A stretch of 64,000 nucleotides of DNA from assembly GCA_902620455.1 (NCBI GenBank), contig CACNIG010000002.1:62001-126000 (forward strand), given 5' to 3'. Position numbers and translations under genes: made by a program. Source of the stretch: an uncultured Bacteroidota bacterium. GTDB lineage: Bacteria > Bacteroidota > Bacteroidia > Flavobacteriales > Flavobacteriaceae. Under the pieces are notes generated by a model. It worked only from the letters and a program-made list of their open reading frames with translations. It was not told the DNA's origin and did not search any database. Numbering within the stretch: position 1 is the stretch's first letter; the number at the start of each line of letters is the position of its first letter. Shown here one piece after another: positions 36,167 to 44,993 of the stretch.

Positions 36167-37405
36167 GTGAAATTTATTTATGATTTTTTTATTATTCTTG
36201 CATTCATAATATGCCAACCCCTTAGGCTTTTGTCTAGTAAAATTAATTTATCTTATGAAGGCAGGAGGAAATCATTTAAAATTTTAAAGAAAGAAGTTGA
36301 CCCAAATGAAAAAAATATCTGGTTTCATGTTTCTTCTTTAGGTGAATTTGAAATAGCCAAACCAATTATTGAGACTTTAAAAAAGAGTTTTGATAATATT
36401 AAAATTATAGTAACATTCTTTTCACCATCAGGATATGAAAATTCAAAAGAATACAGATTTGCAGATACAAAACTATATCTACCACTAGATACATCTTTTA
36501 ATGCAAAAAGATTTGTAAGTGCTGTGAATCCTAAGATTGTAATTTTTATTAAAAATGATATTTGGTCTAATTACATTCACTATTTAAGGGAGAATGACTC
36601 TGTAATTTATTCTTTATCCTCCAAGTTTAATATATCTCAGTTTTATTTTAAATTTTATGGATATTGGTTTCTCAAACAACTTAAGAAAATTGACTTTTTT
36701 TATGTTCAGGATAATAATTCAAAAAAAATACTTGAAAAATACTCATTTGAAAATGTACATATTTCTGGTGATTCAAGATACACTTCTGTTATCAATACAT
36801 TAAACAAAAATAAACGAGTAACTAGTATTGAAAAATTCATAAATAATAAAAGGTGTTTTATAGCTGGAAGTATCTGGGAAAACGATATTAAATTAATTGA
36901 TAGAGTCCTGATGAGTAACATTAAATCAATTATAGTTCCTCATGACATATCCATAAATTTTGTAAATAATCTAAATAAAAAATATGGAGACAACTGTATT
37001 AAATTTTCAGATCTAAATAATGAAAATGATTTCAAAAAAAACATTTTAATAATTGATTCAATAGGTATTTTAAAGTATTTATATAGATATGCAGATATTG
37101 CTTATGTTGGAGGTGGAATGGGGAATAAAGGTCTTCATAATATTCTAGAACCTGCTGTTTTTTCTGTTCCAATTCTAATTGGTAAAAATTTTCAAGGTTT
37201 TTCAGAAGCTGAAGATTTAACTTCATTGGGTGGAGTATTTTCAGTTAAAAATTCTGATGAGTTTTACAAATGTTTTATTGAGTTATATGATTCAGAAGAG
37301 CTTAGAAATAAATCTGGAAAAGCTAATTCAAAATACATTATTGATAATATTGAGAAAAATAAAAAGTTTATTGATTCCTTAACAGGAAAAATACATTATT
37401 TATAA
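36167..37405 (+). CDS. waaA: 3-deoxy-D-manno-octulosonic acid (Kdo) transferase
   Basis: Adds Kdo to lipid A in lipopolysaccharide synthesis at the inner membrane. A GT30 enzyme of 412 residues with an N-terminal membrane anchor (about 5-22), HVSSLGEFE with the catalytic base Glu60, and a C-terminal nucleotide-binding domain with YVGGGMGNKGLHNILEPA and FQGFSEA. The start is GTG. The later steps are represented by lpxK at 44990-46015. Confidence 0.94.
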   Translation: MKFIYDFFIILAFIICQPLRLLSSKINLSYEGRRKSFKILKKEVDPNEKNIWFHVSSLGEFEIAKPIIETLKKSFDNIKIIVTFFSPSGYENSKEYRFADTKLYLPLDTSFNAKRFVSAVNPKIVIFIKNDIWSNYIHYLRENDSVIYSLSSKFNISQFYFKFYGYWFLKQLKKIDFFYVQDNNSKKILEKYSFENVHISGDSRYTSVINTLNKNKRVTSIEKFINNKRCFIAGSIWENDIKLIDRVLMSNIKSIIVPHDISINFVNNLNKKYGDNCIKFSDLNNENDFKKNILIIDSIGILKYLYRYADIAYVGGGMGNKGLHNILEPAVFSVPILIGKNFQGFSEAEDLTSLGGVFSVKNSDEFYKCFIELYDSEELRNKSGKANSKYIIDNIEKNKKFIDSLTGKIHYL

Positions 37406-37415
37406 ATTAAAAAAT

Positions 37416-37423
37416 TAAATTTG
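37416..37423 (+). promoter_or_regulatory. predicted -7 element before the alkaline phosphatase gene
   Basis: TAAATTTG fits TAnnTTTG exactly and lies 4 nt before the ATG at 37428, within the 22-nt gap after waaA. It implies an almost leaderless mRNA. There is no clear -33 TTTG. Confidence 0.4.
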
Positions 37424-37427
37424 GAGC

Positions 37428-38480
37428 ATGTTTAAAAAATCTGTCTTAGTAATATTAATTTTATCAGTATTAAATTCTTGCGATAATCAATCTGAATCTC
37501 CAAATATCATAATGATGATAGGTGATGGTATGGGTATATCTCAAGTTTCAACCAGTATGTATTCAAATGATAATTATACTCCACTTGAAAGGTCAGAATA
37601 TATAGGTTTAAGTAAGACTCATGCTATTGATGATCTTATAACTGATTCAGCAGCAAGTGGAACTGCATTATCTAGTGGTGTAAAAACTTACAATGGTGTA
37701 TTAGGACTGGATAAAGACTTCAATCCTGTTAAATCTATTTTAGAGATTTGTAGAGATAAAGGTTACATGACTGCAATTTTGGTAACTTCTACCATAGTGC
37801 ATGCTACTCCTGCAGCTTATTATTCAAAGTCAAAAAGCAGATACGAATATGATAATATTGCTGTTGAACTATCGAAAAGTAATATTAATTTATTTGTTGG
37901 AGGTGGAGAAAGATACTTTAATGATAGGGAGGATAATAGGAATTTAGTGGAAGAGATGAAAAGCTATGTGTTTGTAAATAATTTAGAAGAATATAAAAAT
38001 ACTGATTCAAAAAATATTGGATTTTTTACAGCCTATGATGATCCTAGTGAAAAGTATCTTGGTAGAGAACCATCCCTTGATGATATTATTAATATTACTC
38101 TTCAAAAACTTAAAAGTTATAATAAGCCTTTCTTCCTTTTAGTTGAGGGTTCTCAAATTGACTGGGCTGAACACGATAATGATCCTGAATATTTACTAAG
38201 CGAGATGCTAGAGTTTGACAGAGCAATTAAAAGTTCTTATGACTTTGTTGATAATAATAAAAATACGCTAGTTGTTGTAACAGCTGATCATGAAACAGGT
38301 GGCGCTTCAATAATTGATGGTGATGTAGAAAAATCCATTGTAAAAACCGAATACTCATCTGAGAATCACACTGCTGAAATGGTTCCTGTTTATAGTTATG
38401 GATATAATTCTTCAAACTTCACTGGTGTTTATGATAATACTGAAATTTTTGATAAATTGAAATCAATCATAGAAAAATGA
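37428..38480 (+). CDS. alkaline phosphatase lipoprotein
   Basis: A PhoA-superfamily phosphomonoesterase (350 residues), exported as a lipoprotein (VLNSC, Cys18). MIGDGMG gives a metal-binding Asp, TDSAASGTALSSG the nucleophile serine, EGSQIDWAEHDND, TADHETGG and HTAEMVPVY the remaining Zn/Mg ligands. It would release phosphate from organic esters in the periplasm or at the surface. It overlaps the following amidohydrolase gene by ATGA. Confidence 0.93.
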   Translation: MFKKSVLVILILSVLNSCDNQSESPNIIMMIGDGMGISQVSTSMYSNDNYTPLERSEYIGLSKTHAIDDLITDSAASGTALSSGVKTYNGVLGLDKDFNPVKSILEICRDKGYMTAILVTSTIVHATPAAYYSKSKSRYEYDNIAVELSKSNINLFVGGGERYFNDREDNRNLVEEMKSYVFVNNLEEYKNTDSKNIGFFTAYDDPSEKYLGREPSLDDIINITLQKLKSYNKPFFLLVEGSQIDWAEHDNDPEYLLSEMLEFDRAIKSSYDFVDNNKNTLVVVTADHETGGASIIDGDVEKSIVKTEYSSENHTAEMVPVYSYGYNSSNFTGVYDNTEIFDKLKSIIEK

Positions 38481-40087
38481 AAAAATTACTTCTACTATTT
38501 GTGCTATTTACATTTTCATGTGAAAATGAACCTACTGATGTTGATGTCTTAATTAGTGGGGGAATGATTCATGATGGTTCAGGAATGAATGGATATATTG
38601 GTAATGTTGCTATCAATAATGATACAATTTTCTATGTAGGTAAAAAAAATAATTTTATTGCTAAGAAAACAATAGATGCTTCAGGGAAAATAGTTTCTCC
38701 AGGCTTTATAAATATGCTTAGTTGGGGATATAACACCTTAATGCAGGATGGTAGATCATTAAGTGACTTAAAACAAGGAGTTACATTAGAAGTATTTGGG
38801 GAAGGGACATCTCCTGGCCCAAGAGGCTCGATAAACACAAATAATTATGTTTCTTTTGGTGAAGCAATGGAAAATTTAGAATCAAGTGGAGTCTCAACTA
38901 ATATTGCCTCTTACCTAGGTGCTGCAACTGTTAGAATTCAAGAAATTGGATATGCAAATAGAAAAGCTTCACCAAGTGAAATGGAATCAATGAGAAACAT
39001 TGTTAAGCTCGCTATGATGCAAGGTGCAATAGGCATAGGATCTTCTTTAATATATGCTCCAGGTGACTATGCCGATACTGATGAATTGGTGGAGTTGTCA
39101 AAGGTTGCTTCATCATATGGCGGTAGATATATTTCTCACATGAGGAACGAAGACTCAAAGGTTCTTGAAGCACTTGATGAATTACTTGAAATTGCTGAAA
39201 GAGCTAACATACCTGCTCAAATATATCATCTCAAAACTTCAAGAAAACCTAATTGGCATCTATTGGACACCGTTATTAATAAAGTTGAAAAAGCAAGAGC
39301 AAACGGTTTAAAAATTACTGCTGATATGTATACTTATCCTGCTTCCTCAACTGGTCTAACTGGTGTTATTCCAACTTGGGTTCAAGAGGGCGGTAGACAG
39401 GCTTGGATTAATCGAATGAAAAAACCTGATGTAAGAGAGAGGCTTTTTGAAGATATTAGGAAAGAACTATCAGAACAACCACCAGAAGATATTTTAATGG
39501 TTGGTTTTAACAAACAGTCTATGTCAAATAAATATAGAGGTATGACAATCGCTGAGGCTGCAATATTAAGAAATGAATCTCCTGAAGAAGCAATAGTTAA
39601 TCTAATTATCGAAGACGGCAGTAGAATTCAATGTATATATTTTAGTATGTCAGAAGAAAATGTAAGAAAAAAAATTAAGTTACCATGGGTTGCTTTTGAT
39701 TCAGATGCTGGATCTTATTCTGATATTTCAAAAGATTTTATAACACATCCCAGAGCTTTTGGTAGTTTTGCAAGAGTTCTTGGCAAATATGTAAGGGATG
39801 AAAAATTAATATCAATGGAGGAGGCCATTAGAAGGTTAACTGGCTTTCCTGCTGATAATCTTGGAATTAAAAATAGAGGTTATTTAAAACCTGGCTTTTT
39901 TGCAGATATTGTTGTTTTTGATCCCGAGCTTATTGAAGATAAAGCAACTTTTGAGGAACCACTTCAATTTGCAGTTGGTGTCGAGGATGTTTTTGTGAAT
40001 GGTATTCAGGTTTTATCTGAAAGTAATCATACAGGTAAATTTCCTGGTAGATTTGTTAAAGGAGCTGGATATAGCCCCTCTAACTAA
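38477..40087 (+). CDS. D-aminoacylase/amidohydrolase-family lipoprotein lacking the HxH motif
   Basis: A 536-residue amidohydrolase-fold protein with a lipoprotein signal (FTFSC, Cys15). An N-terminal beta segment (DVLISGGMIHDGSG) and a C-terminal composite domain (GYLKPGFFADIVVFDP) are those of the N-acyl-D-amino-acid deacylase group. However, the motif normally reading PGFIDxHxH is PGFINMLSWG here (75-84). The metal-site cysteine region after QGVT reads EVFGEG. Later histidines YISHMRNE and QIYHLKTS and the aspartate in AFDSDAG are kept. Substrate unknown; it may be a related hydrolase with an altered metal site. Confidence 0.78.
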   Translation: MKKLLLLFVLFTFSCENEPTDVDVLISGGMIHDGSGMNGYIGNVAINNDTIFYVGKKNNFIAKKTIDASGKIVSPGFINMLSWGYNTLMQDGRSLSDLKQGVTLEVFGEGTSPGPRGSINTNNYVSFGEAMENLESSGVSTNIASYLGAATVRIQEIGYANRKASPSEMESMRNIVKLAMMQGAIGIGSSLIYAPGDYADTDELVELSKVASSYGGRYISHMRNEDSKVLEALDELLEIAERANIPAQIYHLKTSRKPNWHLLDTVINKVEKARANGLKITADMYTYPASSTGLTGVIPTWVQEGGRQAWINRMKKPDVRERLFEDIRKELSEQPPEDILMVGFNKQSMSNKYRGMTIAEAAILRNESPEEAIVNLIIEDGSRIQCIYFSMSEENVRKKIKLPWVAFDSDAGSYSDISKDFITHPRAFGSFARVLGKYVRDEKLISMEEAIRRLTGFPADNLGIKNRGYLKPGFFADIVVFDPELIEDKATFEEPLQFAVGVEDVFVNGIQVLSESNHTGKFPGRFVKGAGYSPSN

Positions 40088-40092
40088 AGTAG

Positions 40093-40174
40093 TGCGGGTG
40101 AAGGGACTCGAACCCCCATGCTGTTAGGCACTAGATCCTAAGTCTAGCGTGTCTACCAATTTCACCACACCCGC
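40093..40174 (-). tRNA. tRNA-Leu (anticodon UAG)
   Basis: An 82-nt class II tRNA on the minus strand. Acceptor GCGGGTG pairs with CACCCGC, the D-loop contains TTGGTAGAC, the anticodon arm CTAGA-CTTAGGA-TCTAG reads UAG, and the T-arm has GGTTCGAGTCC. A variable arm sits between. The discriminator is A and the CCA end is not encoded. It sits 5 bases past the amidohydrolase stop codon, in the opposite orientation. Confidence 0.96.
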
Positions 40175-40184
40175 AAAAGGTGAA

Positions 40185-40192
40185 CAAATATA
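40185..40192 (-). promoter_or_regulatory. predicted -7 element of the tRNA-Leu gene
   Basis: Minus-strand TATATTTG (40192-40185), a perfect -7 box, ends 10 nt before the 5' base of the tRNA. Confidence 0.5.
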
Positions 40193-40210
40193 AATAAGTT
40201 TTTAAAAAAT

Positions 40211-41593
40211 ATGTCAACTATAAGTACATTATCTGAGGAGGAAAAAAGCAAATACTTGGAAGAGCTTTTTGAATTTTTGAGGCTACCATCTGTGAGCGCA
40301 GACTCAAAATTTTCAAAATATATGAACTCAACAGCAAATTGGCTGTCAAATGAGCTTTTAAAGTCTGGTTGTGACTCAACAAAAGTTTATGAAACCAATG
40401 GACATCCAATAGTTTATGGTGAAAAAATAATTAACCCATCATTTCCGACGATTCTTGTTTACGGTCACTATGATGTTCAACCACCTGATCCATTAGAGCT
40501 CTGGAACAGCCCCCCTTTTGAACCAACAATTAAGAAAACTGATATTCATCCAGAGGGGGCAATTTTTGCAAGAGGTGCATGTGATGACAAAGGTCAAGTG
40601 TTTATGCATGTCAAGGCGTTTGAACAGCTGATAAAGAAAAAAAAACTTAATTGTAACGTAAAGTTTATGATTGAAGGTGAAGAAGAGGTTGGAAGTGAAA
40701 ATTTAGAGAAGTTTCTTGTTGATAATAAGTCCAAACTCGGTGCTGATGTCATTCTTATCTCAGATACAGGTTTGAGTAGTCTGGATAATCCAACTCTTAC
40801 AGTCGGACTTAGAGGTTTATCATATATGGAAATTAAATTAACTGGCCCTAATAGAGATCTTCACTCTGGCACTTATGGTGGGACACTTGCTAATCCAATC
40901 AATACATTATCAGAAATTATTAGTTCACTAATAGATGGGAAAGGTAAAATTGTTATACCAGGATTTTATGAAGATGTGGTTGAAATCGAAAAATCTAAAA
41001 GAGATATAATTGAACAAAAATCAAAATTTAACGATCAGAAATTTAAAGATTCATTGGGTCTATCTGAGGTAAAAGGTGAAGAAGGATATTCTACATTAGA
41101 GAGAAAGTCTATACGCCCAACACTTGATGTTAATGGAATTTGGGGTGGATATATTGGTGAGGGATCTAAAACAGTTATACCAAGTGAAGCTCATGCAAAG
41201 ATTTCAATGAGGTTAGTTCCAAATCAAAATTGGGAAAAAATAAGTGAGCTGTTTAAAAATCATATTCTTAGTATTGCTCCTGACACAGTCTCAGTTGAAG
41301 TTTCAACTCATCACGGAGGAAATCCTTATGTTACTCCAGAAAACTTTAAGGGTTATGAAGCAGCTATAAATGCCTATAAAGATAGCTTTGGAAAAGAGCC
41401 TATTCCACAAAAAGATGGTGGTAGTATTCCAATAGTTCCTATGTTTGAAAGCATTTTGGGGATTAAGACTGTTTTAATGGGATTTGGACTTGATAGTGAT
41501 GCAATTCATTCTCCTAACGAGAATTTTGGTGTAAAGAACTTCTTCATAGGCATTGAAACAATTCAAAATTTCTATAAGCATTTTGGCAATTAA
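40211..41593 (+). CDS. M20-family dipeptidase
   Basis: A dinuclear zinc peptidase of the CNDP/M20 type, 460 residues, cytoplasmic. LVYGHYDVQPPDP carries the first metal ligand, ARGACDDKGQ the bridging Asp, EGEEEVGS the catalytic Glu pair and DAIHSPNENF the late His. The dimerisation or lid domain (about 190-370) contains RDLHSGTYGG. It probably cleaves dipeptides or similar amides. The stop codon is shared with convergent ruvC in a TTAA. Confidence 0.92.
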   Translation: MSTISTLSEEEKSKYLEELFEFLRLPSVSADSKFSKYMNSTANWLSNELLKSGCDSTKVYETNGHPIVYGEKIINPSFPTILVYGHYDVQPPDPLELWNSPPFEPTIKKTDIHPEGAIFARGACDDKGQVFMHVKAFEQLIKKKKLNCNVKFMIEGEEEVGSENLEKFLVDNKSKLGADVILISDTGLSSLDNPTLTVGLRGLSYMEIKLTGPNRDLHSGTYGGTLANPINTLSEIISSLIDGKGKIVIPGFYEDVVEIEKSKRDIIEQKSKFNDQKFKDSLGLSEVKGEEGYSTLERKSIRPTLDVNGIWGGYIGEGSKTVIPSEAHAKISMRLVPNQNWEKISELFKNHILSIAPDTVSVEVSTHHGGNPYVTPENFKGYEAAINAYKDSFGKEPIPQKDGGSIPIVPMFESILGIKTVLMGFGLDSDAIHSPNENFGVKNFFIGIETIQNFYKHFGN

Positions 41594-42153
41594 ATTATTT
41601 TGTCTGGATTTTTATCAATAAAACTGGACCAACCTGAGTATTTTTTTTTCTGTTTTTCATTTTGAAAATTAAAAAAATGACATACTGCGGCAGCTAAGCC
41701 ATCAGTTGAATCAAGATTTTTAGGGAGTTCTTTTATTTTTAGCATACTTTTCAACATTTTAGCAACTTGCTCTTTACTTGAATTACCATTTCCAGTAATT
41801 GCCATTTTTATTTTTTTGGGTGAATATTCAGTAATAGGAATTTTAGAATTTAACGCAGCAGCAATTGATACTCCTTGAGCTCTTCCTAATTTCAACATAG
41901 ACTGGACATTTTTTCCAAAAAAAGGTGACTCAATGGAAATATAATTTGGTCTATAAATTTTAATTAACTCGGTTGTTTTTTTAAAAATTTTGGAAAGCTT
42001 TATATTGTGATCATCTGATTTTGGGAGTTTATATTCTATCATATCAATCAATCTCATTTCTTTTTTCTCAACTTTAATTATTCCAAAACCCATAATATTT
42101 GTACCAGGGTCAATTCCCATGATTATAGAAGTATCGTCTAATTTATTATTCAT
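41590..42153 (-). CDS. ruvC: Holliday junction endonuclease RuvC
   Basis: Resolves Holliday junctions in recombinational repair. The 187-residue protein has GIDPGTNIMGFGI with the first catalytic Asp, SIESPFFGKNVQSMLKLGRAQG with catalytic Glu, and LDSTDGLAAAVCH with the last acidic pair. An 8-nt overlap with the upstream lipoprotein gene and a 4-nt stop overlap with the M20 gene leave no non-coding space on either side. Confidence 0.94.
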   Translation of the reverse strand: MNNKLDDTSIIMGIDPGTNIMGFGIIKVEKKEMRLIDMIEYKLPKSDDHNIKLSKIFKKTTELIKIYRPNYISIESPFFGKNVQSMLKLGRAQGVSIAAALNSKIPITEYSPKKIKMAITGNGNSSKEQVAKMLKSMLKIKELPKNLDSTDGLAAAVCHFFNFQNEKQKKKYSGWSSFIDKNPDKII

Positions 42154-42601
42154 AATTAAATTTAAATGGTAAGTTAAAAGTTACTTCAACAAACTCTCCA
42201 ACATTTGTTTTTATTGCAGGTAATGCATTCGGAATATTTTCTACGGCATTTTTTATCATATCTTTTGATGTAGAATTTAATTTTCCTAAAGCACTAAGAT
42301 CATCTAAAGAAAATCTACCTATTGTATCAACTTTTAATGTTAATATAAACTCAGATGTATCAGCAGGAAAAACCTTATCATTAAGGAAACTGTTTATTTC
42401 AACTTCGATTATATTTTTAAAACAATCCAAGTGCTCATTATTTTTTAAATTTTCACATTGAGGAAATGTGGGAGGCTGATCGTTAATACTCCAGGCAGAA
42501 GCTGATTCAATTTCAGAATCAGAAACCCTAACATTATTAGTGTCACAAGAGACAGTTGCAAATATTATTAACAACCAAACTAAATAAAACTTAATATTCA
42601 T
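42146..42601 (-). CDS. lipoprotein with a TonB C-terminal-like domain
   Basis: With ATG at 42601 the protein has 151 residues (a GTG at 42616 is also in frame). The N terminus is a lipoprotein signal with VSC at 17-19. After a short linker it reads PPTFPQCEN, then a CFKN segment, then LTLKVDTIGRFS and a final strand (VEVTFNLPFKFN). This pattern matches the C-terminal domain of Bacteroidota energy-transducer TonB proteins, but the usual membrane anchor and proline-rich spacer are missing. It might bind the periplasmic side of TonB-dependent receptors or act independently. Function unknown. Confidence 0.65.
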   Translation of the reverse strand: MNIKFYLVWLLIIFATVSCDTNNVRVSDSEIESASAWSINDQPPTFPQCENLKNNEHLDCFKNIIEVEINSFLNDKVFPADTSEFILTLKVDTIGRFSLDDLSALGKLNSTSKDMIKNAVENIPNALPAIKTNVGEFVEVTFNLPFKFNYE

Positions 42602-42638
42602 AATTAAGTTAAGCACAACTAAAATTACGATTTTTTTA

Positions 42639-42646
42639 TAGCTTTG
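42639..42646 (+). promoter_or_regulatory. predicted -7 element before the small Cys-rich membrane protein gene
   Basis: TAGCTTTG fits TAnnTTTG and is followed by a pyrimidine, 4 nt before the ATG at 42651. No -33 TTTG was found at the right spacing. Confidence 0.4.
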
Positions 42647-42650
42647 TCCA

Positions 42651-42845
42651 ATGGAGATATTTCTAATATCTGTTGGACTAATTGCTATTGCTTTTTCTGG
42701 TATTGCAATAAAGCTGATTTTTAAAAAAAATGGAGAGTTTTCTGGTACATGTGCAAGTCAGAGTCCTTTTCTAAATAAATCAGATGAACCTTGTGGTATA
42801 TGTGGAAAGATTCCTTCAGGCTCAGAATGTGCTAATGATATTTAA
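42651..42845 (+). CDS. small membrane protein with four cysteines (NqrM-like by architecture)
   Basis: A 64-residue protein with one hydrophobic N-terminal helix (about 3-24), a basic stretch, then FSGTCASQ and EPCGICGK. The cysteines are 34, 48, 51 and 60. The layout of one helix followed by GTC/GSC and a CxxC resembles NqrM (DUF539), which helps assemble the iron centre of Na+-NQR in gammaproteobacteria. No such gene was found in the nqr operon of this window. It could instead be a metal-binding companion of the transporter gene whose ATG overlaps its stop by one base (TAATG). The gene itself looks real; the NqrM role is only an inference. Confidence 0.7.
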   Translation: MEIFLISVGLIAIAFSGIAIKLIFKKNGEFSGTCASQSPFLNKSDEPCGICGKIPSGSECANDI

Positions 42846-44059
42846 TGATCAAATTAATTTCTAAACTTGGACCTGGTTTACTTTTTGCAGGAGCTGCCAT
42901 TGGAGTTTCGCATTTGGTTCAATCTACACGAGCCGGTGCTGATTTTGGGTGGGGTTTGATTTGGGCTCTTTTGTTAGTAAATATTTTTAAGTATCCATTT
43001 TTTCAGTATGGTCCAAGATATGCAATGGCAACTGGAGAAAGTTTATTGGATGGTTATCACAAAGTTGGCAAAATATTTTTGATAATTTACTTTGTATTAA
43101 ATCTTGCTACAATGTTTACTATTCAAACAGCAGTTACTATCGTTACTGCAGGTTTAGCATCTAGTCTTTTTGGAATAACTGACAATATGGTTGTATGGAG
43201 CCTAATTATCACAATTGGATGTTATGTAATTCTTTTATTTGGTAGATATCAGCTTTTAGATAAAATGATTAAAATAATAATTTTAGTTTTAGCTGTAAGT
43301 ACAATTTTTTCCACCGGAGTTGCATCTTTTAATTCAAATGAAGTCTACAGCTTTAACCAGGTATTCCCTAATGGTGCTGGTCTTGTTTTTTTAGTTGCTT
43401 TTATGGGTTGGATGCCTGCGCCACTTGATATTTCAATATGGCATTCAATCTGGGCTATTGAAAAAAATAAAAATCAAAAAATAACGAATAAAGAAAGTTT
43501 ATTTGATTTTAATGTTGGATATATTTCTACCGTTATTTTGGGAATTTGTTTTGTAAGTTTAGGTGCCTTAGTTATGTATAATTCAGGAGTTAGTTTTTCA
43601 AATAGTGGTAGCGTGTTTGCTGGACAATTAATAGAATTATATACATCTAATCTGGGAGATAGTTTTTATTTAATAATTTCAATTTGTGCATTTACAACAA
43701 TGCTCAGTACAACAATTACTTGCTTAGATGCTTCGCCTAGAACAATGTCAAGAGCAACTCAATTATTAACAAACCAGATTAATAAAAACTATTATTTTCA
43801 TTGGATTTCAGTTTTATCATTAGGTACAATGTTAATATTTTATTTTCTACTATCTGAAATGGGAGCATTAGTTGAAATAGCTACTGTATTATCCTTTGTT
43901 ACTGCACCCTTTTACGCAATTTTAAATTATAAACTAGTTGTAAGTAAAAACATGCCTAAGCCCCATAGACCCTCTAAATCAATGAGAATACTTAGTATTA
44001 CAGGAATTTTGTTTCTTACCCTTTTTGCATTAGGGTATATTTTGACTAGGCTTATTTAG
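42845..44059 (+). CDS. Nramp-family divalent metal transporter (divergent)
   Basis: An integral membrane protein of 404 residues with about 11 helices. [20 protein letters not shown] at the N terminus corresponds to TM1 of the Nramp fold. The DPGN metal-binding motif is replaced: the expected stretch reads GVSHLVQS. The TM6 segment is [10 protein letters not shown], partly matching the MPH motif. The metal, and whether it is coupled to H+ or Na+, are unknown. The gene is coupled to the preceding four-cysteine protein gene. No regulatory element is seen between them. Confidence 0.8.
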   Translation: MIKLISKLGPGLLFAGAAIGVSHLVQSTRAGADFGWGLIWALLLVNIFKYPFFQYGPRYAMATGESLLDGYHKVGKIFLIIYFVLNLATMFTIQTAVTIVTAGLASSLFGITDNMVVWSLIITIGCYVILLFGRYQLLDKMIKIIILVLAVSTIFSTGVASFNSNEVYSFNQVFPNGAGLVFLVAFMGWMPAPLDISIWHSIWAIEKNKNQKITNKESLFDFNVGYISTVILGICFVSLGALVMYNSGVSFSNSGSVFAGQLIELYTSNLGDSFYLIISICAFTTMLSTTITCLDASPRTMSRATQLLTNQINKNYYFHWISVLSLGTMLIFYFLLSEMGALVEIATVLSFVTAPFYAILNYKLVVSKNMPKPHRPSKSMRILSITGILFLTLFALGYILTRLI

Positions 44060-44071
44060 TTTGTATATTTG
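44041..44071 (+). promoter_or_regulatory. predicted promoter of lipA
   Basis: TTTG (44041-44044) and TATATTTG (44064-44071) are 19 nt apart, both perfect matches to the Bacteroidota promoter. The ATG begins 5 nt after the -7 box, so the transcript should be leaderless or nearly so. The promoter lies inside the end of the preceding gene. Confidence 0.65.
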
Positions 44072-44075
44072 CAAG

Positions 44076-44993
44076 ATGTCAATTTCTAAAACAGTAAATA
44101 AAGGATGGGTAAAGCTTAGCTTGCCTAAGAAGACATCTGAAAATAAGGTCAGGACTAAAAAGCCAAGCTGGATTCGTGTTAAACTTCCAATTGGTAAAAA
44201 ATATACTGAGCTTAGATCAACCGTAGAGAAGAATAATCTTCACACAATCTGTGTCTCTGGAAATTGTCCTAATATGGGGGAATGTTGGACAGAAGGAACA
44301 GCTACATTTATGATTCTTGGAAATATTTGTACAAGATCATGTGGCTTTTGTAATGTTCAAACTGGTAGTCCTCTTCCAGCGGATGAATTTGAACCATTCA
44401 AAGTTGCTAGATCAATCAATATAATGGGGGTTAAACATGCGGTTTTGACATCAGTGGATAGAGATGACTTGAAAGATGGAGGTTCTATAATATGGGCTGA
44501 AACTGTCAAAGCTGTTCGAGATTTGAATCCAACAACAACAATTGAAACACTTATACCTGATTTTAAAGGCGAAACTGAAAATATTGATAGAATTATTGAA
44601 GTTTCACCTGAAGTAGTTTCACACAATCTTGAAACTGTTAGGAGGCTTACAAGGGAGGTTAGAGTTCAAGCAAAATATGACAGGAGCTTAGATGTATTGA
44701 AATATTTAAAAGATAATGGAATAAACAGAACAAAGTCAGGAATCATGTTGGGACTTGGAGAAGAAAAACATGAGGTATTGGAGACTCTTAATGATCTTAT
44801 AAATGTTGGAGTAGATGTTGTAACACTAGGTCAGTATCTTCAGCCTTCAAAAAAACATCTTCCAGTTAAAAGTTTTATTACTCCTGAAAAATTTAAAGAA
44901 TACGAAATTATTGCAAAAGAGATGGGGTTCAGACACGTTGAAAGTGGACCTCTTGTTAGATCTTCATACAAGGCTCACAAACATGTTCTTTAG
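44076..44993 (+). CDS. lipA: lipoyl synthase
   Basis: A radical SAM enzyme that inserts two sulfur atoms into octanoylated carrier proteins. The auxiliary 4Fe-4S cluster cysteines appear in [12 protein letters not shown]. The radical SAM CxxxCxxC is CTRSCGFC. The C-terminal RSSY motif is present in [12 protein letters not shown]. The ATG at 44076 (305 residues) is preferred over the upstream TTG at 44061 because a promoter -7 box lies between them. It overlaps convergent lpxK by 4 nt at the stop. Confidence 0.97.
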   Translation: MSISKTVNKGWVKLSLPKKTSENKVRTKKPSWIRVKLPIGKKYTELRSTVEKNNLHTICVSGNCPNMGECWTEGTATFMILGNICTRSCGFCNVQTGSPLPADEFEPFKVARSINIMGVKHAVLTSVDRDDLKDGGSIIWAETVKAVRDLNPTTTIETLIPDFKGETENIDRIIEVSPEVVSHNLETVRRLTREVRVQAKYDRSLDVLKYLKDNGINRTKSGIMLGLGEEKHEVLETLNDLINVGVDVVTLGQYLQPSKKHLPVKSFITPEKFKEYEIIAKEMGFRHVESGPLVRSSYKAHKHVL

